Below are positions 50,645 through 59,457 of a DNA stretch of 64,000 nucleotides, one piece after another. The stretch spans positions 46,518-110,517 of the forward strand of contig JAHJIN010000501.1 in NCBI GenBank assembly GCA_018823415.1. The letters run 5' to 3'. Numbering within the stretch: the first letter of the stretch is position 1; the number at the start of each line of letters is the position of its first letter. The notes beneath the pieces were generated by a model that worked only from the letters and a program-made list of their open reading frames with translations, had not been told where the DNA came from and did no database searches. Source of the stretch: Chloroflexota bacterium (GTDB lineage: Bacteria; Chloroflexota; JAHJIN01). The position numbers were made by a program, and so were the translations under genes.

Positions 50645-52093
50645 CTACTGCAGCGTCACGAGCACCAGGATAATGCCAGTGCCCGCATCAAGCGATTCCA
50701 GCGCCTTGCCCAGGATGGTACCCGGCAGCGCGCTGGTCCGGTCGGCGCGCATGGCGTGGCCCGGCGTGGCGGACGTAACCAGCAGGTCGCCGGGCTGGAT
50801 GGCGCCGTTTTCGGCCGAGACCTTGCAGGCGACGATGCCCATGATGGCGACCGGCATGCCAGCCGGCGTATCGACCACCGGCTGCCCGCCCACGAACCCC
50901 GGCGCCGCCGAATAGACGCCGACGACAGCCGGCGAATAGGGCACGGCGGAGCGCTCCATCACCCCCTTCCCGGCGCTGCCGGCGACCAGCACATCGCCCG
51001 GCTCATAGGCCGCCTTGTCCCCGGCCACATCCATCATCACGGCGAAATCGCGGGCCGGGGTGCCAAAGCCGACCTTGGAACGTACCTCGCCGGTGTTCAA
51101 CACGGCAAAGTCCTCGTCCCCTTTTTTCCCAGAGCCATAGTATACTCCTCCGACAGGACCAACGACGTGTACCCCGTCCCAGCCGGCTGTACTAACGAGG
51201 ACGCCGTCCTGGTTCGCACTCGCGACCCACACGCCCGCCACGGCCGCAGACCCGACCGACACACCGCTCCAACCGGCAGAAGCGACGTACACACCATGAT
51301 CACTCGCAGAACCAACGTACACACCGTTCCCGCCGGCGCCATCCACGCGGATGCTGTCGCTGTTGGTGCTGTTGGCAAAGACGCCATAGCCGTTGGTGCT
51401 GTACCCCTCCACGCCCCGGCCGCTAGCGCTCCGGCCCGCGACGCCCGTGCTATTCTGACTTTCGCCATACACGCCCATGCCGGTGCCCGTGGCATAGCCC
51501 CGCAGCCCATTGCCGTTCCCCCCGTTCCAGCCCCAGATGCTGGGGCCGTTGCTATAGTTGAGCACCTTGAAGGCGCCGTTCGACCAGGGGATACTTGCGG
51601 TCCACTCTTCGCCCACGTGGTCGTGGGGGCAGGCCAGGCCAGCAGACGGGCTGTCCGGCGCAGCCGGCGCGGCGGCCGTCAACTGCTGGCGCGGGACCAG
51701 CGCGGTAAAGCTGGCCTCGCCGGGGCCGCGCACGGCCACCTCCAGCCAACGGTCACCGCCGCTCAGGGCCGTCGGCGGGATGGCCTGCACGCTGCCAAGC
51801 AGAGCCTGGAACGCACCGCCCTGCACCGGCACGCCGGTCTGCGCCTCGGTCCACAGCGGCGCGCCGTCGGTTTCGACGTCGTACAGGGCAAAGGCAAAGT
51901 CATAGGACCCGTCGGGGACGGGCTGGCCCGTCGCGTCGTCCAGGCGACCGGGATAGGGAATGGTAACGCCCAATTCCGCAGTGTGTTGGGTGGGGGCCGG
52001 GGGCTGCGCCCCGGCCATCTGGGAACCGATACCCAGCGCCAATAATACGGCGCTGGCCGCCAGGACTGTGAATAGTGCTCGTTTGGTAGACAT
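50645..52093 (-). CDS. Secreted beta-repeat, tail-fibre-like protein
   Basis: The predicted protein has 482 aa. The signal peptide ends near AGAQP. The N-terminal ~110 residues hold a domain with GVTIPYPGRLDDATGQPVPD and FQALLGSVQAIPPTALSGGD, found in front of many collagen- or fibre-like bacterial proteins. A beta-repeat region (about 170-350) follows with short motifs such as GVYVASAGWSGVSVGSA and GVWVASANQDGVLVSTA in roughly 9-residue steps. The C-terminal ~130 residues (YEPGDVLVAGSAGKGVMERS, AIMGIVACKV) resemble phage/exported fibre tips. ATG 52093 is preceded by AGGAGGGTC. Adhesion or surface display is likely. Confidence 0.6.
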   Translation of the reverse strand: MSTKRALFTVLAASAVLLALGIGSQMAGAQPPAPTQHTAELGVTIPYPGRLDDATGQPVPDGSYDFAFALYDVETDGAPLWTEAQTGVPVQGGAFQALLGSVQAIPPTALSGGDRWLEVAVRGPGEASFTALVPRQQLTAAAPAAPDSPSAGLACPHDHVGEEWTASIPWSNGAFKVLNYSNGPSIWGWNGGNGNGLRGYATGTGMGVYGESQNSTGVAGRSASGRGVEGYSTNGYGVFANSTNSDSIRVDGAGGNGVYVGSASDHGVYVASAGWSGVSVGSAAVAGVWVASANQDGVLVSTAGWDGVHVVGPVGGVYYGSGKKGDEDFAVLNTGEVRSKVGFGTPARDFAVMMDVAGDKAAYEPGDVLVAGSAGKGVMERSAVPYSPAVVGVYSAAPGFVGGQPVVDTPAGMPVAIMGIVACKVSAENGAIQPGDLLVTSATPGHAMRADRTSALPGTILGKALESLDAGTGIILVLVTLQ

Positions 52094-52103
52094 GTGACCC
52101 TCC

Positions 52104-52184
52104 TTGGTGGTAGATTGGTACATTGGTGGTTGGTAATTGGTAGAATTGTCCACCCTCCCGCAGGGTTCAAACCTGCGGGAGGGT
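52104..52184. repeat. TTGGTAG repeats plus CCCTCCCGCAGG hairpin (copy 2)
   Basis: TTGGTA-type units fill 52104-52143 in 7-8 base steps. ACCCTCCCGCAGG (52152-52164) then pairs perfectly with CCTGCGGGAGGGT (52172-52184). The hairpin follows the stop of the gene ending at 52190. Confidence 0.75.
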
Positions 52185-52189
52185 ATCTG

Positions 52190-53572
52190 CTAGTTCTTGC
52201 GCATGAGGGGCAGGTACAGCGCCTCGGGCCACCACATGCGCCCATAGATATGCTGATAGGTGGTGAGATTCGCCGAATCAGAGAGCGCGCCCGGCGGCGG
52301 CAGCTCTTCGTACACGATGAGGTAGCCGGGGATGTCGGCGGCCACGGCCGGGTTCCGGCACTCGTAGAACGTCCAGTTGATCACGTCAAACAAGTATGTG
52401 TACACGCTGGACCCGGCCGAGCCCCAGCGGAACCCGTGGATGGAATAGCCCGAGCCGCCCGGAAGCGCCCGCTGCCACACGGTCACCCACTCTTTGTTGG
52501 CCCCGTTGGCCGCCACGGCCGGGACCGTATCGTCCTGGGTCCACGAGGAGATGGTGAAATAGCTGCCGTCCGGGGTGCCGATGGCATTGTACTCCCGGCC
52601 ATAGATGTCGTGGTCATCCCACGCGTACTCGTGCTCCCAGACTACCATATACTTGTCTTGTTCGTTGGTGGCCACGGCCGGGGCGTTCTGGTGCTTTCTC
52701 CCGCCGGCATAGTCGTCCTTGTAAATCTCGATCCAGGCGCCGGGCGTGCCATTGGCGGCCACGCGCCGCCCATAGATGTCGTTGCCGGAGGAGGCCTCGG
52801 TGTGTATGATCACGCAGACCATCAGGTACTCGTTCATGGCCACGTTGTAGGCAATGTCCACCTGGTGCGGGCCACTATCGGTCGGGAAGGCGAGCATGTC
52901 GGTGTCGATAACCTTGCCCCCATCCTGGTTCGTGACCCGGGAGCCGGTAATGTCGCGGGGCACGCCGGGGAGCCCTCCCGATGTGTCAAAGGCGTTCCAG
53001 ACCACCATGTACTCGTTGGCATAGCTATTCCAGGCCACGCGCGGCGTCCAGAAAGTGCGGTCGGTCCAGGTGATGATCGTGAACTCGTTCCGCATATAGC
53101 TGCCATTCCAGGCGATGATGCGGCCGCGGATGTTATAGACGCCGGGCCTGGTATCGTCCTCTTGCATCCAGACCACCAGGTACTCGTCGTCGGTGGCACT
53201 GTAAGCCAGGACCGGCTGGACGCGGTCGCCGGTGCCGGCCGAGATGGCGAACCAGGGCCCCACGAGTTGGCCGGTCTCGGACACGCGCTGACCATAGATG
53301 TCCCGGCCGCCGCCGGGCCACTCGTTATGCCAGACCACCAGGTACTCTTTGTGCTTGTAATTGTGGGCCACGGCCGGCAGGTGCCGGTCGGCGTCGGTGG
53401 GCGTCGAAGTGGTCGAGATCTTGACTTCAGGGCCGAGCCGGTACAGAAACGAGGGATTGGTCAGATCGGGTCCCCACACGCCCTCGTTTGCCAGGGCGAT
53501 GGGGGTGATAAGGCCGGCCAGCAAGAGCAGGCCAGCGGTCAGGAACAGGGTGGTGCGGGTTCTTTTCTTCAT
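52190..53572 (-). CDS. Secreted seven-repeat propeller-like protein, subtype A (copy 1)
   Basis: The predicted protein has 460 aa with a signal peptide ending near ALANE. The mature part begins EGVWGPDLTNPSFLYRLGPE. Seven repeats of about 55-60 residues each carry a [YW]-hydrophobic-V-[VA]-W strand (YLVVWHNE, YLVVWMQE, YMVVWNAF, YLMVCVII, YMVVWEHE, WVTVWQRA, YLIVYEEL) preceded by AVAYN/AVAAN-type loops and followed by DIYGRR-type turns. Seven such units suggest a seven-bladed beta-propeller. It ends ALYLPLMRKN. It shares its N- and C-terminal regions with the subtype A copy at 54960. The ligand is unknown. Confidence 0.65.
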   Translation of the reverse strand: MKKRTRTTLFLTAGLLLLAGLITPIALANEGVWGPDLTNPSFLYRLGPEVKISTTSTPTDADRHLPAVAHNYKHKEYLVVWHNEWPGGGRDIYGQRVSETGQLVGPWFAISAGTGDRVQPVLAYSATDDEYLVVWMQEDDTRPGVYNIRGRIIAWNGSYMRNEFTIITWTDRTFWTPRVAWNSYANEYMVVWNAFDTSGGLPGVPRDITGSRVTNQDGGKVIDTDMLAFPTDSGPHQVDIAYNVAMNEYLMVCVIIHTEASSGNDIYGRRVAANGTPGAWIEIYKDDYAGGRKHQNAPAVATNEQDKYMVVWEHEYAWDDHDIYGREYNAIGTPDGSYFTISSWTQDDTVPAVAANGANKEWVTVWQRALPGGSGYSIHGFRWGSAGSSVYTYLFDVINWTFYECRNPAVAADIPGYLIVYEELPPPGALSDSANLTTYQHIYGRMWWPEALYLPLMRKN

Positions 53573-53591
53573 GGGGATCCTCCTTGTACAA

Positions 53592-53648
53592 GTTGGTACA
53601 TTGGTAGAATTGCCCACCCTCCCGCAGGGTTCAAACCTGCGGGAGGGT
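53592..53648. repeat. TTGGTA repeats plus CCCTCCCGCAGG hairpin (copy 3)
   Basis: ACCCTCCCGCAGG (53616-53628) pairs with CCTGCGGGAGGGT (53636-53648), perfect over 13 bases with a 7-base loop. TTGGTA units lie between it and the next start codon. Confidence 0.75.
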
Positions 53649-53653
53649 ATCTG

Positions 53654-54922
53654 CTAGTGGTTGCGCACCACCAGCGGCAGATAGACCCGGTTGCCCCAGA
53701 ATTGACCATAGATATTGGTATTGGTAGCAAAGGCCGGCTGATCCTGCCAGGCCACCAGGAAATCGCCGGCCAGCCCGGCGGCCACAGCCGGGTAATCGGC
53801 GTTGACGCCCGAGAACTGGGCTTCTTGCCCCACGAGCGCGCCGCCGTAAGAGACGGCTCGGCCTTTGATGGGCTTGTCTATCGTGCCCTGGGGATGTCGC
53901 CAGGTCACAAAGTACTGGTGTCCGTATTCTGTGCCGGCCACGGCCGGGCTGGATTCGTCGATCCCATTGGCCCATGAGATCCAAAAGTCTGTGCCCGGCG
54001 TACTGTCCTCCTGTACCAGCCGGCCATAGATGTCCCGGTCGTTCGGGGGCACGTACAGGACCTCCCAGACCACCAGGAATTTGTCGTTGGTGGGCGTGGT
54101 GGGGATGGCAGCCACGGCCGGGGCCGTACAGGACTTGGTATAGTAGGCGATGGTGATGTCGTTACCCCAGGTACCACCAGGGCCTTGCACCTGCCGGCCA
54201 TGGATGTCCCAGAGAGTGCCACCCCACTGCTGCCAGACCACCAGGTAGCGGTTGGCCTGGCGGTTATAGGCCAGGTCCAGGTTTTGCAAGTCGCTGCTGC
54301 TCTGGGCGATGCTGAACCGGCTGTTCTCAAGGGTGCCCGCGTCGGTCATGACTTGGCCATAGACATCGTGCGTGATGGGCAGCGGATGCCACGTCTCTGC
54401 CCACACCACCAGGTAACGGTCGGATGTGGACGCATAGGCCACCGCCGGCCTGAGCGGCGTATACAGGTTATAACCCGCGCTGCGAATGGCAATGTCTGTC
54501 GTGTCTAGGACTGCGCCGGTCCCAGAGACGCGCCGCCCTTTGATGCTATATCCGCTGGCGGCTTCGTACTGCTCCCAGACCACCAGGTATTGGTCGTGCG
54601 CGCTGTTGTAGGCCACGTCCGGGTAACGCCGCTCGGCGTTCATGGCCGAGATGTAGAACGGCCCACCAACGGGCGCCCCGGTCCGCGATAGGCGCTGGGC
54701 CCGGATGTCGTCGTTGCCGTCCCGGTCATTGTACCACACCACCAGGTATTGGTCGCGCTGGCTGTTGTAGGCCACGGCCGGCTGCGTCTCGCGCTCGGGT
54801 TCGGCGATGATGGTAAACTGGCTGCCCACCGGTGTGCCGGCGTTGACGATGGCCGGCACAGCCAGCACGACCAGCGTCAGGCTGACAGCCAGGAACAGCG
54901 AGCCGCGTTTTTTTTGCTTCAT
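53654..54922 (-). CDS. Secreted seven-repeat propeller-like protein, subtype B (copy 1)
   Basis: The predicted protein has 422 aa. The signal peptide ends near AIVNAG and the mature start is TPVGSQFTI. The seven strands are YLVVWYND, YLVVWEQY, YLVVWAET, YLVVWQQW, FLVVWEVL, YFVTWRHP and FLVAWQDQ, followed by the tail NRVYLPLVVRNH. GAGGATTCGC precedes the ATG. It lies between two subtype A genes and is close to the subtype B copy at 56383. Export through Sec is expected; the tail may direct anchoring. Confidence 0.65.
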   Translation of the reverse strand: MKQKKRGSLFLAVSLTLVVLAVPAIVNAGTPVGSQFTIIAEPERETQPAVAYNSQRDQYLVVWYNDRDGNDDIRAQRLSRTGAPVGGPFYISAMNAERRYPDVAYNSAHDQYLVVWEQYEAASGYSIKGRRVSGTGAVLDTTDIAIRSAGYNLYTPLRPAVAYASTSDRYLVVWAETWHPLPITHDVYGQVMTDAGTLENSRFSIAQSSSDLQNLDLAYNRQANRYLVVWQQWGGTLWDIHGRQVQGPGGTWGNDITIAYYTKSCTAPAVAAIPTTPTNDKFLVVWEVLYVPPNDRDIYGRLVQEDSTPGTDFWISWANGIDESSPAVAGTEYGHQYFVTWRHPQGTIDKPIKGRAVSYGGALVGQEAQFSGVNADYPAVAAGLAGDFLVAWQDQPAFATNTNIYGQFWGNRVYLPLVVRNH

Positions 54923-54959
54923 GCGAATCCTCCTCGTGTTGGTTGCTGGTTGCTCGTGG

Positions 54960-56285
54960 CTAGTGATTGCGCAGCATGAGGGGCAGGTACAGTGTCTCCG
55001 GCCAGTACAGCCGTCCATAGATGTGATAGGGCACCCAGCCCGATCCCTTCTCGTATGCGATGAGAAAGCCGGGGATATCACAGGCCACGACTGGGGCCAC
55101 GGCGTTCCAGCCCGGCGCGTAGAGCACGGCTACCACGCTCGCCAGGGTCCCGTTAGTGTTACGCAGCCGGGCCGTGACGATGCTCTGGCTGCCGGCATTG
55201 CGGTGCCAGACGGCCAGGTACTGTTGGGTAGCCCCGTTGGCCGCCACGTCCGGCATCATCTCGTCGTCCGTGGTGTTGGAGAGCATGAACGGGCCAGTGA
55301 CCGGGCTGCCGTTGGCCTGGAACAGCCGGCCATAGATGTCCCAGTCGCCCGGGACGTACGAGTTGTCAAAGTGCTGCCAGACCACCATATAGTGGTTCTG
55401 TTCGTTGGTGGTCACGGCCGGTGTCGTCTGGCCGCTGGCCCCCACATAGACGTCGAACTTGCCGGGCGGCGTGATCACGGCGCCGGTTTTGTTCAGGAAC
55501 GCCCCCCGAATGTCATAGCCCGTGGCGGCATCGTGCCTGGCCCAGACCGCCAGGTACCCGTTCAGGGCCACGTTGTAGACAATGTCCACTTCCTGGGGAG
55601 CGCCGACGTTGGAGATGATGAGGTGGCCATAGGGCATGGTGCCATCCGCCTTCACGCGCTTGCACGCCACGTCGGTATTGAGGAGCGTCCCGGTATCAAA
55701 GGCGCTCCAGACCACCAGGTACTCGTCGTCGATGCTGTTCCAGGCCACGCGGGGGGCCACAAAGCCCCGGTTGGACCAGGCAAAGATCTGAAATGCGGCG
55801 TACTGGGGCAGTCCCAGATCCGCGCCATTCCACTTGATGCGCCGGCCCCAGACCTCGCAGACGCCGCTGCTGACCTCGTGCTGCCAGACCACCAGGTACT
55901 CGTCGCTGGTGGCGTTGTAGGCCAGGGCCGGCCGACGGCGGTTGTTGGCGCCGGTGGTGACACAGAACCAACTCAGGAGTTGGCCGCTATCGGTCATGCG
56001 CCGGGCATAGATGTCATTTTTCCCGCCCAATTGGGTATTCTCCCAGACCACCATGTACTCGTTGTGGGCATAGTTGTGCGCCACGGCCGGCCAGCTCTGG
56101 TTGTATGCATCGCATTCAGGCGATGGCGTGAGCCGCGTTTCCGGGCCGAGCCGGTACAGGAACGAGGGATTGGTCAATTCGGGTCCCCATACACCCTCGC
56201 TGGCCAGGGCCACCGGGGCGATGAGGCCGGCCAGCAAGAACAGGCCGGCGACCAGGAACAGGGCGGTGCGGGGTCTTTTCTTCAT
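54960..56285 (-). CDS. Secreted seven-repeat propeller-like protein, subtype A (copy 2)
   Basis: The predicted protein has 441 aa. The signal LFLVAGLFLLAGLIAPVALA and the mature start EGVWGPELTNPSFLYRLGPE are nearly identical to copy 1. Seven repeat strands (YMVVWENT, YLVVWQHE, YLVVWSAF, YLAVWARH, YMVVWQHF, YLAVWHRN, FLIAYEKG) and a tail ETLYLPLMLRNH follow. GAGGACCCCC precedes the ATG. The repeat region has diverged much more than the termini, suggesting that binding surfaces vary while export and anchoring signals are kept. Confidence 0.65.
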   Translation of the reverse strand: MKKRPRTALFLVAGLFLLAGLIAPVALASEGVWGPELTNPSFLYRLGPETRLTPSPECDAYNQSWPAVAHNYAHNEYMVVWENTQLGGKNDIYARRMTDSGQLLSWFCVTTGANNRRRPALAYNATSDEYLVVWQHEVSSGVCEVWGRRIKWNGADLGLPQYAAFQIFAWSNRGFVAPRVAWNSIDDEYLVVWSAFDTGTLLNTDVACKRVKADGTMPYGHLIISNVGAPQEVDIVYNVALNGYLAVWARHDAATGYDIRGAFLNKTGAVITPPGKFDVYVGASGQTTPAVTTNEQNHYMVVWQHFDNSYVPGDWDIYGRLFQANGSPVTGPFMLSNTTDDEMMPDVAANGATQQYLAVWHRNAGSQSIVTARLRNTNGTLASVVAVLYAPGWNAVAPVVACDIPGFLIAYEKGSGWVPYHIYGRLYWPETLYLPLMLRNH

Positions 56286-56298
56286 GGGGGTCCTCCTC

Positions 56299-56377
56299 GG
56301 TGGTAGATTGGTACATTGGTGGCTAGTAATTGGTAGAATTGTCCACCCCCCCGCAGGTTTGGACCCTGCGGGAGGGT
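56299..56377. repeat. TTGGTAG repeats plus CCTCCCGCAGG-type hairpin (copy 4)
   Basis: The left arm (56345-56357) and right arm CCTGCGGGAGGGT (56365-56377) form a 13-bp stem with one C-A mismatch. TTGGTA units span 56299-56340. Confidence 0.7.
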
Positions 56378-56382
56378 ATCTG

Positions 56383-57669
56383 CTAGTGGTTGCGCACCAC
56401 CAGCGGCAAATAGACCCGGTTGCCCCAGAATTGACCATAGATGTTGGTGCTGGTCGCAGCGAGCGGCTGGTCTTGCCAGGCCACCAAAAAGTCGCCGGCC
56501 GGCCCGGCAGCCACGGCCGGGTAATCGGCAGCGGGTCCAGGGAACTCGGCCGGATCAGCAACAAGCGCCCCCGCGTAGGAAACGGGTCGGCCCAAGATGG
56601 GGACATCGACAGGGCCGCGAGGCAAGCGCCAGGTGACCAGGTATTGGTGTCCGTATTCGGTGCCGGCCACGGCCGGGTTGCTCTCGGCCGCCGGATCGGT
56701 CGCAATAGCAAAGTGATTGGGATGCGGTGTGCCATTTTCCTCCACCAGCTTGCCATAGATATCCCAATTGCCGGGGGAGACCTCGGCCGCCCAGACCACC
56801 AGGTACTTGTATGCAGTGGGCGTGGTGGGGATAGCCGCCACCGCCGGTGCCATAGAGCTCTGGACGTACCAGGCCACCTGGATGGGCAATGGCGTGGGGG
56901 GCAGGGTCCCATTGCCGTTCACCAGTTGACCATAGACATCCCAAACGGAAGTACCATTCCACTGCTGCCAGACGACCAGAAACCCGTTGGCGTGGCGGTT
57001 ATAGGCCACGTCCGGCAGGCGGCGGGGTTGCCCGCCGGGGTCCAGGGAGACGTTAAAGCTGCCCGCCGGGTCTTTGATGCCATTACCCCCCACCGCGTGC
57101 CCGGCGATGCTGACGGCTGCCGGGGTCGGGGGGATGACCTCCAGTTCCCACACCACTAGGTACTTGTCCGAGTTGGAGGAATAGGCCACGGCCGGGTTGA
57201 TGGATGTATACGTGCTAAAGGGGCCGACGATGAGGGTTTGCTGGCCTTCGGTCATGGGCTGCAAATCGGCCGTGAAACGCTGGGTCCGCACATAGCTATA
57301 GCCGCCGGATTCTTCTGCCCACACGATGAGGTACTCGTTGCGCTGGGTGTTATAGGCCACGTCCGGGTAGCGGTGCTCGTTGGGGCACCCGGCAGCGATC
57401 CACCGGCCCCCCAGCACTTGGCCGGTTCTCGACACGCGCTCGGCGCGGATGTCGTCGCAGCCCGGCCGGTCGTTCCAGAACACCACCAGGTATTCTTGCC
57501 ACTCGCTGTTATACGCGATGGCCGGCTGCTTGGCCGGTTCCGTGCTTGCGGCCCGAACGACGAACGTGCTGCCCACCGGCGCGCCGGCGTTGACGATGGC
57601 CGGCACAGCCAGCAGGACCAGCATCAGGCCGGCGGACAGAAATAGGGTGGTGCGCGTTCTTTTCTTCAT
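56383..57669 (-). CDS. Secreted seven-repeat propeller-like protein, subtype B (copy 2)
   Basis: The predicted protein has 428 aa with the signal VLLAVPAIVNAGAPVGS. Repeat strands are YLVVFWND, YLIVWAEE, YLVVWELE, FLVVWQQW, YLVVWAAE, YLVTWRLP and FLVAWQDQ, with the tail NRVYLPLVVRNH. It pairs with copy 1 of subtype B over the whole length; the last ~70 residues are the most similar. The start at 57669 is preceded by AGGAGGTTCTCC. The A-B-A-B order points to a duplication of a two-gene unit. Confidence 0.65.
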   Translation of the reverse strand: MKKRTRTTLFLSAGLMLVLLAVPAIVNAGAPVGSTFVVRAASTEPAKQPAIAYNSEWQEYLVVFWNDRPGCDDIRAERVSRTGQVLGGRWIAAGCPNEHRYPDVAYNTQRNEYLIVWAEESGGYSYVRTQRFTADLQPMTEGQQTLIVGPFSTYTSINPAVAYSSNSDKYLVVWELEVIPPTPAAVSIAGHAVGGNGIKDPAGSFNVSLDPGGQPRRLPDVAYNRHANGFLVVWQQWNGTSVWDVYGQLVNGNGTLPPTPLPIQVAWYVQSSMAPAVAAIPTTPTAYKYLVVWAAEVSPGNWDIYGKLVEENGTPHPNHFAIATDPAAESNPAVAGTEYGHQYLVTWRLPRGPVDVPILGRPVSYAGALVADPAEFPGPAADYPAVAAGPAGDFLVAWQDQPLAATSTNIYGQFWGNRVYLPLVVRNH

Positions 57670-57680
57670 GGAGAACCTCC

Positions 57681-57850
57681 TGATTGGCGAGTTGGTCATT
57701 GGTAGATTGGTAATTTGGTGGATTGGTCGGTGGGTAGGTGAGTGGAACGACTGAAAACGTGGCCGGTGTGGTAGAAAAAGGTTCAAGGTCTGCGATTAAA
57801 ACCTTGAAGGTTCAAGGCTCACAGGTTCAAGGTCTTGACCCAAATCCCAA
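57681..57850. repeat. Repeat-rich spacer with TTGGT and GGTTCAAGG units
   Basis: The 235-base gap has no gene. TTGGT-type units fill 57681-57740. At 57780-57836 three GGTTCAAGG-type units and the near-palindrome CCTTGAAGGTTCAAGG occur. They resemble the other short-unit repeats. Termination for the gene ending at 57905 is plausible. Confidence 0.6.
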
Positions 57851-57904
57851 GAGTTGGGCCAGGCCAGGGGAGGATTTGACTGCCTGGGGCGTTGTATCAG
57901 CCCA

Positions 57905-59182
57905 TCAATGGTTGCGCAGCACCAGCGGCAAAAAGGCCCGGTTGCCCCAGAACTGGCCATAGACACCCCGGAGCGGCGTGCCGCCTGACCAGTCGGTGTC
58001 GTCAAAGGCCACGAGCATGTCGCCGGCCGGCCCATTGGCGACGGCCGGGTTGTATACCTGCTGCCCGCTCATGGTCACGGTCCCCGGCCCCAGCAAGGTC
58101 CCGTTCAGGGCGACAGCCCGGCCCTGCAACTGCATCATGCCCGGCGGCGTGGGCGACGGGACCCACTGCCACACCGCCAGGAATTCCTGGTTGCTCTCGC
58201 AGCCGGCCGCGGCCGGGGTATGCTCGCCCCAGGCGGTGGAGGCCAGGGATTGGAGGGTGCCCGGGGTGCCGGTACCGGTCACCGTCTTGTAGTGGATGTT
58301 CTGGCTGGCCTCCCACACCACCAGGTATTGACCGGCATCGGGGACCGTGGGGATGGCGGCCACGGCCGGGGTCACGTCGTCGTTGGCCGAGGTGGTGATG
58401 GCAAAGATGCTGCCGGTGGGGGTGACGGCGCCGGTTGCGGCAATTCGCCGGGCATAGATATCGTGGTCGGTGGAGCTGTACTCCTGCTGCCAGATCACCA
58501 GAAACTCGTTGCGCGAGCGGTTGTAAGCCAGGTCGGGCCGATCCGGGAACTTGTTATCGGGGGCACTGACATATGGGCAGACCTCAAAGGCATAGTCTTC
58601 CTGGAGGCCATTGCTCGTATAGGCACGCGCTTGGATGCTGGAGCTATTGTCCAGATCCGAGATATAGCGTAAGGCCACCAGGTAGCGATTCGCCGTGGAC
58701 GCATAGTCCACGGCCGGTCGCGTGTAGTGAAAGCTGCCGTGCACATAGCCCACGGCGATGTCGATCTCGGAGCCCACAAGTGCGCCGGTAGCCAAGACGC
58801 GTTGCCCTTCGATATTGCTGCCGGTCTCATAGACCACCAGGTATTGGTCGGCAGCGCTGTTGTAGGCCACATCCGGGTTGTAGCCGCCGTTCTCCGGCGA
58901 GATGCGAAAGGCTGGGCTGAGCAGCGCGCCGGTCCGGGACACACGCCGGCCCCACACCTCTTTGATCGGGCTGGCCAGGTACTCGATATGCCACACCACC
59001 AGGTACTCCTGGCGAACAGGATTGTAAGCCACGGCCGGCTGGATCTCGGACGGGGTGGTGTCATTCTGGATGAGGAACCGGCCGCCGATAGGCGCGCCCG
59101 CCAGGGCCGCAGCCGGGACGAGCAAAGCGGCCATCAGGCTCATCAGCACGGTCTGTCGAAAACAGGCGCCAATTCTGTGCAT
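57905..59182 (-). CDS. Secreted seven-repeat propeller-like protein, divergent member
   Basis: The predicted protein has 425 aa. Signal peptide SLMAALLVPAAALAGAPIGG and then seven strands (YLVVWHIE, YLVVYETG, YLVALRYI, FLVIWQQE, YLVVWEAS, FLAVWQWV, MLVAFDDT) and the tail NRAFLPLVLRNH. It is more distant from the A and B pairs and is the promoter-proximal gene of the minus-strand run. The start at 59182 follows GAGGGGGATCTC. Why a separate version exists is unclear; it may be the ancestor of the set. Confidence 0.62.
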   Translation of the reverse strand: MHRIGACFRQTVLMSLMAALLVPAAALAGAPIGGRFLIQNDTTPSEIQPAVAYNPVRQEYLVVWHIEYLASPIKEVWGRRVSRTGALLSPAFRISPENGGYNPDVAYNSAADQYLVVYETGSNIEGQRVLATGALVGSEIDIAVGYVHGSFHYTRPAVDYASTANRYLVALRYISDLDNSSSIQARAYTSNGLQEDYAFEVCPYVSAPDNKFPDRPDLAYNRSRNEFLVIWQQEYSSTDHDIYARRIAATGAVTPTGSIFAITTSANDDVTPAVAAIPTVPDAGQYLVVWEASQNIHYKTVTGTGTPGTLQSLASTAWGEHTPAAAGCESNQEFLAVWQWVPSPTPPGMMQLQGRAVALNGTLLGPGTVTMSGQQVYNPAVANGPAGDMLVAFDDTDWSGGTPLRGVYGQFWGNRAFLPLVLRNH

Positions 59183-59399
59183 GAGATCCCCCTCGTATGA
59201 AATGCTCGTACGGTGTATCTGACCTGATCCTAGTGTACCACTCCGGCGCCCTCCCGTCAAGATGCGGCGTGGGACCGGCCGATTTACCCTTGCCAGAACC
59301 GCAGGGCCGGCCGTTTGTCTCCCAACGACCCGCAACCGATCCCATTTCTAGACTGATTCGAGTGGGTGCCGGCCCCGGTTTGTGCGCCGAGAGCCGGTC

Positions 59400-59428
59400 T
59401 TGTCGCCAACCAGGAAATGTGGTAGAAT
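59400..59428 (+). promoter_or_regulatory. Repeated promoter module, copy 1
   Basis: TTGTCG (59400-59405) and TAGAAT (59423-59428) have a 17-base spacer ending AATGTGG. The downstream GAAGCACGG leader is shared with copy 3 at 62251. The rest of the 377-base gap to 59183 shows nothing else I can name. Confidence 0.7.
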
Positions 59429-59457
59429 AGAAGCACGGTCGGTAGTGCGGTATGTAT

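Noticed and set aside
52152..52184. tRNA-like T-arm (GGTTCAAACC) in the intergenic hairpins
   Set aside because: No acceptor, D- or anticodon arm is present and the stem is a simple hairpin repeated in four gaps.
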